From contig QHWL01000087.1 of the NCBI GenBank assembly GCA_003222555.1, positions 1 through 8,856 on the forward strand: DNA of 8,856 nucleotides, given 5' to 3'. The notes under the pieces are model-generated. The model did not search any database. It worked only from the letters and a program-made list of their open reading frames with translations, and was not told where the DNA came from. Positions 1 to 5,237 of this stretch are shown piece after piece. Source of the DNA: Acidobacteriota bacterium (lineage in GTDB: Bacteria > Acidobacteriota > Vicinamibacteria > Vicinamibacterales > CAVVIG01). Every line of letters starts with the position of its first letter. The stretch's first letter is position 1. A program made the position numbers and the translations under genes.

Positions 1-1607
1 CTGCCCGACGTATTCGATCCCCAGATGGTTCCGTCAACCGGGTTGATCGAGATGCCGTAAAAGCCGAGGTTGAGGCGCTTGTCCTTGGTGGGATCGACCT
101 CGGCGTTGGGCTCGACGTAGGCGTCGCGCTTACCGTTGCCGTTGGTGTCGACGACGAACGCGGTCCACCCTTGCGCCTTGGCCGAGTCGCCGGTCTCCAG
201 AAACACTCGAGTGTTGACCCAACCCACTTGCGGACCACCATTGTTGGCGAGGTACAGCGTGTTGTCGGCGTCATAACCGAAGTTCAAGTGGTGCGTGCCG
301 AAGCAGGTGTCCACGAACGCCCACTGCTTGGTCTTCGGGTCGTACATCGTCACGCCACGCGCGTTCTGTACGAAATTCGTGGTGTTGGTCGCGGGACCCG
401 AAGCGCGCTCGAGCGGGAAGGCCTTTGCCGAGGGATGATCCGACCCCGCCTTGCAGAAGGCCGGCTGCTCCCATTGCGGCCTGTTGGTCGCCGCCCACCA
501 CACACGACCTTCGCCATCCATCATGTCCGTGTGGGCGTTGACCTGCGTATCCCAGATTGCCCGATCTCCCCAGTAGCGCCACGGCGCCGGCGCGACGTTG
601 ACGGTCGAGGATCTCGGCGTGCTCGCGACCTTCACCGGCATCTTCGTTTCGGTCGCCATGTGGAGAACCGGATCCAGAATCGGAACCCAATCGGTACTCA
701 GCTCCATCGCGCCATAGAGCGCGCCCCAGCCATTGACCGTCGGCTTCCTCTTGTCGGTGCCGGTCAGGTCGTGGAGATAGGCGGTGGGGCGAGACCAGTC
801 CCACAAGGTGACCACGATATTCCGCTCGATACCCTGGGGCCGGTCCGGCTTCTGCTTGGGCAGCTCGCCCGCAGCGATCCGGTCGGTCCAGTCGGCCAGC
901 CTGGCCAAGAGTCCACCATCGTTGGTCATCAGATCGTTGATCCCGCTGATCATGGCTCCGCCGGCCTGACCCTGCCGCAGTCGCGCCGCCCACGCTGCCT
1001 CTGTCTCCTTGTCACTCACCCCAAGAGCGGCATAGTCGATGGAGCGCATCGTGGGGCCGCCGGCCTGGTGACAGTTGCCGCAGCCGTTTTGCTTGATGGC
1101 GTCCATCCAGTCCGCTTGGCTCCGCAAAGGGGTTGGCACACGGTTGCCTCTGGGGCCTGTGATCGGGAACATGCTCTTGCCCGGAATCTTGAGCATCGAC
1201 CACCAATAGGATCCCGAATAGTACTGGGCTGCCGCATGCGCTGTGGGTGCGACCGTGGCGGTGAGGTTGAGCGTGGCCCCGGGCTTTGCGTGAATGCGCG
1301 GCGAATCGACCAGCCCGAAGCCGCGGACCCAGACACTGTATTGCGCACCCGACGGAAGCGAAGGCAGCAAGTAGCGACCCTGATCGTCGGTGACGACGAT
1401 CTTGGCGTAGCGGCTCGTGCCCAGACCGGTCGTTTCCGCGATGACCCACACCCCGGCTTCCGGCCCCTTCGCGCTCGTCACGACCCCTCCAATGTCGGTG
1501 GGGCCAACCCGCATCTGTTGGGCACCAACCTGGCTTGGCCAAGCCGCCAGGAACGCGGCGACGCTCGTCGCTACCACGCTTGCGTACAGGGTTCGTTTCG
1601 CGCTCAT
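1..1607 (-). CDS. Secreted carboxypeptidase-regulatory-like / cytochrome c (CxxCH) / propeller-like protein, 3' end outside window
   Basis: This minus-strand frame is open from an ATG at 1607 to the left edge: 535 codons with no stop. The start has a good Shine-Dalgarno (GGGAGG a few bases upstream). Residues 1-29 form a signal peptide (hydrophobic core VVATSVAAFLAA, cleavage likely after VGA). Residues about 37-118 resemble a carboxypeptidase-regulatory-like beta-sandwich (DIGGVVTSAKGPEAGVWV, then DDQGRYLLPSLPSG). A single c-type haem site CGNCH lies at 176-180. The rest is rich in Trp/Gly and propeller-like strands, with HTDMMDGEGRVWWA, GVTMYDPKTKQWAFVDT and a Ca-loop-like DTNGNGKRD, recalling virginiamycin B lyase/NHL-type propellers. 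The product is probably periplasmic or surface-exposed and may move electrons or bind a ligand; substrate unknown. It is divergent from the TonB receptor, whose N-terminal domain is of the same type. Gene structure is secure, domain calls fairly sure, function unknown. Confidence 0.85.
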   Translation of the reverse strand, partial: MSAKRTLYASVVATSVAAFLAAWPSQVGAQQMRVGPTDIGGVVTSAKGPEAGVWVIAETTGLGTSRYAKIVVTDDQGRYLLPSLPSGAQYSVWVRGFGLVDSPRIHAKPGATLNLTATVAPTAHAAAQYYSGSYWWSMLKIPGKSMFPITGPRGNRVPTPLRSQADWMDAIKQNGCGNCHQAGGPTMRSIDYAALGVSDKETEAAWAARLRQGQAGGAMISGINDLMTNDGGLLARLADWTDRIAAGELPKQKPDRPQGIERNIVVTLWDWSRPTAYLHDLTGTDKRKPTVNGWGALYGAMELSTDWVPILDPVLHMATETKMPVKVASTPRSSTVNVAPAPWRYWGDRAIWDTQVNAHTDMMDGEGRVWWAATNRPQWEQPAFCKAGSDHPSAKAFPLERASGPATNTTNFVQNARGVTMYDPKTKQWAFVDTCFGTHHLNFGYDADNTLYLANNGGPQVGWVNTRVFLETGDSAKAQGWTAFVVDTNGNGKRDAYVEPNAEVDPTKDKRLNLGFYGISINPVDGTIWGSNTSG

Positions 1608-1665
1608 GCCACCCTCCCAATCGAAATCTCCACGTTTGGCCATCCGGAATACCACTGTATACGCC

Positions 1666-1694
1666 TTTATACGCCGAAAAGCTCCGGCCGGAAA
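1666..1694 (-). promoter_or_regulatory. Candidate promoter of the cytochrome/propeller gene
   Basis: On the minus strand TATAAA (1671-1666) sits about 60 bases before the ATG at 1607, with a poor -35 (TTTCCG) 17 bases upstream. An 8-base direct repeat, TATACGCC on the plus strand (1658-1665 and 1668-1675), overlaps it with a 10-bp period, so two -10-like boxes (TATAAA and TATACA) lie one helical turn apart. An alternative is TTGACA at 1720-1715 with TAAATT at 1699-1694, but its spacer is only 15 bases. These are matches by eye. Confidence 0.3.
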
Positions 1695-1696
1695 AT

Positions 1697-1837
1697 TTAC
1701 TGTTGACAGGGCATTGTCAAGTTGAGACAGCGATGGGCACAGTAGGCGGATGAACGCTGAATCCATCCGCACGGTCGTGGAAGCATCAGCACACACACAA
1801 ATGCTGCGAAGCCCACAAAGTTCATTCTCTGAATCAT
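1697..1837 (-). CDS. Possible small hydrophobic peptide, 46 residues
   Basis: A minus-strand ATG at 1837 is preceded by AAGGAGGAG with near-ideal spacing, among the strongest Shine-Dalgarno sequences in the window. The peptide begins MIQRMNFVGFAAFVCVLML, a short positive start followed by a hydrophobic stretch like a signal sequence or single membrane span. It ends with a more polar, Cys-rich tail (residues 20, 30, 34 and 44 are Cys). The stop lies 89 bases before the ATG of the cytochrome/propeller gene on the same strand, so it could be a leader peptide or a small co-transcribed membrane protein. I recognise no family. The case for it is the ribosome site and the N-terminus; the ORF is short enough to be chance. 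Confidence 0.35.
   Translation of the reverse strand: MIQRMNFVGFAAFVCVLMLPRPCGWIQRSSAYCAHRCLNLTMPCQQ
1703..1720. promoter_or_regulatory. Perfect inverted repeat TTGACA-N6-TGTCAA, possible operator
   Basis: TTGACA (1703-1708) and TGTCAA (1715-1720) are exact reverse complements separated by GGGCAT. Each arm is a consensus -35 hexamer, one on each strand. The site lies 96 bases upstream of the cytochrome/propeller start and inside the last codons of the small minus-strand reading frame ending at 1697. Its symmetry would suit a dimeric regulator. No regulator gene is in the window, so the assignment is only structural. Confidence 0.4.
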
Positions 1838-1906
1838 GGGCTCCTCCTTGCGGAATAGGGAACGTCGTGAGATGGAGGTGATTCGCTCGCGTCCGCCGAA
1901 ACTGAG

Positions 1907-1935
1907 ATTCTTGCACCAGCAGCGTCGAGTTACAA
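1907..1935 (-). promoter_or_regulatory. Weak sigma70-like promoter candidate for the small minus-strand peptide
   Basis: On the minus strand TTGTAA (1935-1930) and AAGAAT (1912-1907) are separated by 17 bases, each matching consensus at 4 of 6 positions, about 70 bases before the ATG at 1837. It is a by-eye match only. Confidence 0.2.
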
Positions 1936-1972
1936 ACAACGCCGCCATCCAAACTTAGACGTCATTCGGCGC

Positions 1973-2001
1973 TTGTCCTTCGACTCCCTCAGGAGTAGAC
2001 T
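1973..2001 (+). promoter_or_regulatory. Weak sigma70-like promoter candidate for the TonB-dependent receptor
   Basis: TTGTCC (1973-1978) and TAGACT (1996-2001) are separated by exactly 17 bases, each with 4 of 6 consensus matches. The spacer is largely made of the dispersed-repeat-like sequence at 1977-1994, so if real the repeat forms part of the promoter. The predicted start of transcription would be near 2008, upstream of both candidate receptor start codons. Confidence 0.25.
1977..1994 (-). repeat. Dispersed-repeat-like sequence, copy 1
   Basis: Read on the minus strand this is TCCTGAGGGAGTCGAAGG, close to the TCCTGAGCGAAGTCGAAGG type of short intergenic repeat that I recall from many GC-rich bacterial genomes. 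It is in opposite orientation to the copy at 2091-2120. The family link comes from memory and was not searched. Confidence 0.4.
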
Positions 2002-2047
2002 CGCGCAAAATCAGCCGATTCAGTCGTCGCTACGAGCCCGAAGAACT

Positions 2048-2060
2048 GGAGGGAGTTATG
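2048..2060 (+). promoter_or_regulatory. Strong ribosome binding site and alternative ATG of the TonB-dependent receptor
   Basis: GGAGGGAG (2048-2055) lies just before an ATG at 2058 that is in frame with the receptor and would add 31 residues, beginning MLRRVLVLLSGPVLSEV. It is a better Shine-Dalgarno than the AGGG (2142-2145) before the ATG at 2151. The added residues are partly encoded by repeat-like DNA and would sit in front of an otherwise normal signal peptide. The ribosome may therefore start here while the export signal favours 2151. Confidence 0.4.
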
Positions 2061-2090
2061 TTGCGACGCGTTCTCGTGTTGCTGTCAGGG

Positions 2091-2120
2091 CCTGTCCTGA
2101 GCGAAGTTCGGCCTTCGACC
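2091..2120 (+). repeat. Dispersed-repeat-like sequence, copy 2, within the possible receptor N-terminal extension
   Basis: The stretch contains TCCTGAGCGAAGTTCGG followed by CCTTCGACC and is a plus-strand version of the sequence at 1977-1994. Its translation in the receptor frame (GPVLSEVRPSTF) resembles spurious VLSEVEG-type peptides that this repeat family gives when it is read through. Together the two copies bracket the region containing the strong ribosome site at 2048. Confidence 0.4.
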
Positions 2121-2150
2121 TTTCCTTCCTTAGACAGAATCAGGGCCGCC

Positions 2151-5072
2151 ATGAGCTTCGTCAAATGTCGGTACGCGCAGGGTCGACGTTGCCAACTCGC
2201 GGTGCTGCTGATCGCGTCAATCCTGAGCTCGCCAATGCTCGCTGCCGCCCAGGCAACAAGCGGCGTCATGACCGGGGTCATCACGGACGCTCAGAGCGCG
2301 GTACTCCCGGGCGTTACCCTGACACTGCGCAACGCAGAAACAGGATTCACCCGGATGGCCGTCACCGGGGACGACGGCCGTTACCGCATGGGGGGCTTGG
2401 CGCCGGGCCGGTACGAGCTGAAGGCAGAGCTGTCAGGCTTCGCGCCGGTCGAGGTGAGAGATATCACCTTGACCATCGGTCTCGAGGTCGGACGCAACAT
2501 CACGCTGCAACTTCAGGGCGTGCAGGAGTCGCTGACGGTCACGGCCGAGGCGCCAGTCGTCGAGACGACCAGGACCGACGTGTCGGGTGTCATCACGCAG
2601 CAGCAGATCGAGACGCTGCCTCTCGCGACGCGCCAGCCGGTGGGGCTGGCGCTCCTGATGCCTGGAACGAGCCAGGACGCCGTGCGGCCGCGCAAGTTCA
2701 ACATCACTGTCGGCGCGGGCGCGTTCACCATGGGTGCAGCGCTCCTGGTGGACGGAGTCTGGAACAAAGAGGGAAACACGGGCGAGCCACGGATGGATCT
2801 TCCGCAGGCGGCCATCCGCGAGTTCAAAGTGTACGTCAGCCAGGCCCCGGCGGAGTACGGATGGACGGCAGGCGGCGCGGTGACCTTCGAGACCAAGAGC
2901 GGGACGAACCTGTTCAGCGGTGAAGTGTTCGAGTACTTCCGCGACAAGAGCCTCAACACGATGAACCGATTCGAGCAGGAACAGCACGACACGAGCGGCA
3001 CACCGAAGCCGGACTACCGCCGGCATCAGTTCGGCGCTGCCATCGGCGGTCCGATCATCAAGGATCGTCTTCACTTCTTCACGACGTTCGAACGGACCAA
3101 AGAGGACAAGTTCGCCACGGTGACCACGGGGCGACCGGAGTTCTACTCCGCGCTGGAGGGCACCTTCCCGATTCCGGAATACAGCAACATGGTCTTCACG
3201 CGGGGTGATGTGCAGATCAGCCCGCGGCAGACGGTGTTCGGGCGGTATGCCTGGCAGGATTCCGACTTTACCTGTGAGGGCTGCGGCGGCAGGACCGCGG
3301 TCTTCTCCGGCAACGGCATCCAGCAGAAACGATACTCGTGGGTCGGGGGACATACCTGGGTCCTGTCGTCCAGGATGCTGAACGAGCTCCGGGTCCAGGT
3401 GACGAATGTCCATTTCCGCTCGCACCCCCCTGGGGTCAGAGCCCAGAAGGATCTGTTCGACGACTCGCCTGCGCGGACGGCGCCGCTCACGCAGGTGTTC
3501 AACTTCCCGAGTCTGGTGTGGGGCTCGAACACCAACAACTACTCGCTTCAAACCCAGCGGCAGGTCAGGAATGACCTGTCGATCACCGCTGGCAAGCACA
3601 CGTGGAAGGTTGGGGGCGGCTACCTGCATATCCCGATCAATGGGGACGTGAGAAAGGACATCGGCTCGTGGACCTTTACGTTCGATCAGCCGTTCGACCC
3701 GACGAACCCCACGATCATGGCGAACCTGCAAGGCGCGAGGCTGTTCACGGCCTCGACGCGGGACCTCCCGCGGTACGTGCCGAACGTGTACTGGGACGTC
3801 TACGTCCAGGACGAGTGGAAGGCGGTGTCGACCGTCACGCTGAGCCTCGGGTTGCGCTACGAGTATCAAGCCAAAGCGTTCGGCCAAGGGCTGGACATCA
3901 ACGACAAGACGATATTCCCGACGACCGGCACGAACCTGCAGATTCCCTTTGTCGACTTCAAGCATCGCGGCGACAAGAACAACATCGGGCCGCGGCTCGG
4001 CCTCGCCTGGGATGTGAACAATGGCCGGGCGGTCGTGCGGGCGGGTTACGGCATCTATTACAACCCGATGAATCTGGTCGTGTCCCAGGGCGAGCTGACG
4101 AACTTCCGACAGCCGAACATCAACATTGTGAACCCGTCGTATCCGGATCCGTACGGGGGCTTGGACCCGGAGATGTTTGCGTCGACGGCGCCGCAGAACA
4201 TCTCAATCCTGAAGAACGACCTCGAGAACGTGCAGTCGCAGACCTCCACGGTAGGGTTCTCACAGGAGCTGTCGTCCACGCTGGCGATTCACGTGGACGG
4301 CGTCTATAACAAGATGACCAAGATTCAGCGCGCGGTGGACATCAACCCGCGCAGCGGCCTGACGACGGGGCCGCGGCCGCTTCCGCAATTTGCCCGCATC
4401 GATCAGGCGCAGTCCATCGGCGAACTGACGTACAAGGCGCTGATGGTGCGGCTCGACAAGCGGTTCGACAACCGATACACGTATTTGATCTCCTATACGC
4501 TCGCCAAAAGCGACGGCAACCTCGAGTCCACGGGCATTTCGTCACGCGTCACGCAGGCGGAGGACCCCGGGCTCGACTGGGGCCCGGCCGCCAACGACCG
4601 CCGCCACGTCCTGGTGGCGAGCGGCTCCGTGCTGCTGCCGAACGACGTGACCCTGGGCGGCGTGTGGACCCTGCGATCGACGATGCCGTTCAGTGCGATC
4701 GCCGGCAGAGACCTGAATGGCGACGCGTTGGTCACCGACTACGTGCCGGGGACCACTCGCACGATCGGAACCCGCGACAACGCGCGCATGCTGGAGGCGG
4801 TCAACGCCTGGCGCGCAATGAACGGACTCGGACCGGTCCCGGCGTCGCAGATTGATACCAACGAGTATCAGAGTCTGGATATGCGGGTCAGCAAGGCGTT
4901 CCCGCTCGGCGGCAACCGAAAGCTCGAGCTGATCGGCCAGGTGTTCAACGTGTTTGGCACCGATGACCTGCTGGCCGCCTGGGGCACCAACGCCTTGTCT
5001 AATGCGTTCGGCCGCATCCTGCAGGCCTCCCCCCGCCAGCAGGCGGAGCTGGCCGTGCGGTTCGTCTGGTGA
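2151..5072 (+). CDS. TonB-dependent receptor, Oar-like, with N-terminal carboxypeptidase-regulatory-like domain
   Basis: This is a 973-residue outer-membrane receptor, about the usual length for Acidobacteriota Oar-type proteins. It should import a large substrate using energy from the TonB-ExbBD complex. Residues 1-34 form a signal peptide (core LAVLLIASILSSPML, cleavage after AAAQ). Residues about 39-121 are the regulatory-like beta-sandwich (TGVITDAQSAVLPGVTLTL, DDGRYRMGGLAPGRYELKA). The plug spans about 125-255 (ALLVDGVWN; AEYGWTAGGAVTFETKSG). The rest is a beta-barrel with strands such as YVQDEWKAVSTVTLSLGLRY and PRLGLAWDVNNGRAVVRAGY, ending in the aromatic outer-membrane signature AVRFVW. 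A CEGC pair at 375-378 holds the only cysteines I see in the mature protein. The start at 2151 is chosen for the signal peptide; an ATG at 2058 has a better ribosome site. Substrate not predictable. Confidence 0.93.
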   Translation: MSFVKCRYAQGRRCQLAVLLIASILSSPMLAAAQATSGVMTGVITDAQSAVLPGVTLTLRNAETGFTRMAVTGDDGRYRMGGLAPGRYELKAELSGFAPVEVRDITLTIGLEVGRNITLQLQGVQESLTVTAEAPVVETTRTDVSGVITQQQIETLPLATRQPVGLALLMPGTSQDAVRPRKFNITVGAGAFTMGAALLVDGVWNKEGNTGEPRMDLPQAAIREFKVYVSQAPAEYGWTAGGAVTFETKSGTNLFSGEVFEYFRDKSLNTMNRFEQEQHDTSGTPKPDYRRHQFGAAIGGPIIKDRLHFFTTFERTKEDKFATVTTGRPEFYSALEGTFPIPEYSNMVFTRGDVQISPRQTVFGRYAWQDSDFTCEGCGGRTAVFSGNGIQQKRYSWVGGHTWVLSSRMLNELRVQVTNVHFRSHPPGVRAQKDLFDDSPARTAPLTQVFNFPSLVWGSNTNNYSLQTQRQVRNDLSITAGKHTWKVGGGYLHIPINGDVRKDIGSWTFTFDQPFDPTNPTIMANLQGARLFTASTRDLPRYVPNVYWDVYVQDEWKAVSTVTLSLGLRYEYQAKAFGQGLDINDKTIFPTTGTNLQIPFVDFKHRGDKNNIGPRLGLAWDVNNGRAVVRAGYGIYYNPMNLVVSQGELTNFRQPNINIVNPSYPDPYGGLDPEMFASTAPQNISILKNDLENVQSQTSTVGFSQELSSTLAIHVDGVYNKMTKIQRAVDINPRSGLTTGPRPLPQFARIDQAQSIGELTYKALMVRLDKRFDNRYTYLISYTLAKSDGNLESTGISSRVTQAEDPGLDWGPAANDRRHVLVASGSVLLPNDVTLGGVWTLRSTMPFSAIAGRDLNGDALVTDYVPGTTRTIGTRDNARMLEAVNAWRAMNGLGPVPASQIDTNEYQSLDMRVSKAFPLGGNRKLELIGQVFNVFGTDDLLAAWGTNALSNAFGRILQASPRQQAELAVRFVW

Positions 5073-5233
5073 AGTTCAATGCGAGGGTCGCAAAGGTTGG
5101 TCCTCTCCAGCGTGCTGGCCTCACCTCCGCTTCGAGTGACAGGTACGGGCCGACCGCGAATATAGACGTGTACAACGTGTTCAACGGCAGCGCCGTGCTC
5201 GGAGCCAACAACACCTACGGTCCGCTCCCGAAT
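5069..5233 (+). pseudogene. Remnant of the C-terminal end of a second TonB-dependent receptor
   Basis: Directly after the receptor stop, the frame beginning GTG at 5069 reads VKFNARVAKVGP and then RYGPTANIDVYNVFN, followed by GSAVLGANNTYGP. This matches the pattern near the C-terminus of Oar-like receptors (a 'RVAKV' strand, then a 'DVYNVFN' strand, then 'NNxYGP'). The intact receptor has its own version of that segment (DMRVSKAFPLG, then LELIGQVFNVFG), so this is a second copy. The final barrel strand and everything upstream are missing, and the part between the two motifs has lost similarity. The open frame runs on to 5257 and overlaps the next gene. The likely origin is deletion between tandem receptor genes. 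A short expressed peptide is possible but unlikely. Confidence 0.6.
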
Positions 5234-5237
5234 TCCC

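Noticed and set aside
271..1620. Minus-strand frames of 240, 202 and 110 codons at the left end
   Set aside because: They are out-of-frame shadows of the 1-1607 gene, whose own frame has no stop in the window.
171..1706. 511-codon open frame on the plus strand
   Set aside because: It is antisense to the cytochrome/propeller gene, is rich in Arg/His/Pro as GC-rich shadow frames are, and shows no domain, while the minus strand gives a signal peptide, CxxCH and ordered motifs.
2433..3965. 510-codon open frame on the minus strand
   Set aside because: It is a shadow of the TonB-dependent receptor, Arg-rich with no recognisable motif.
5073..5237. Possible terminator after the TonB-dependent receptor
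   Set aside because: I found no stem-loop followed by a T run; the segment is better explained as a receptor remnant.
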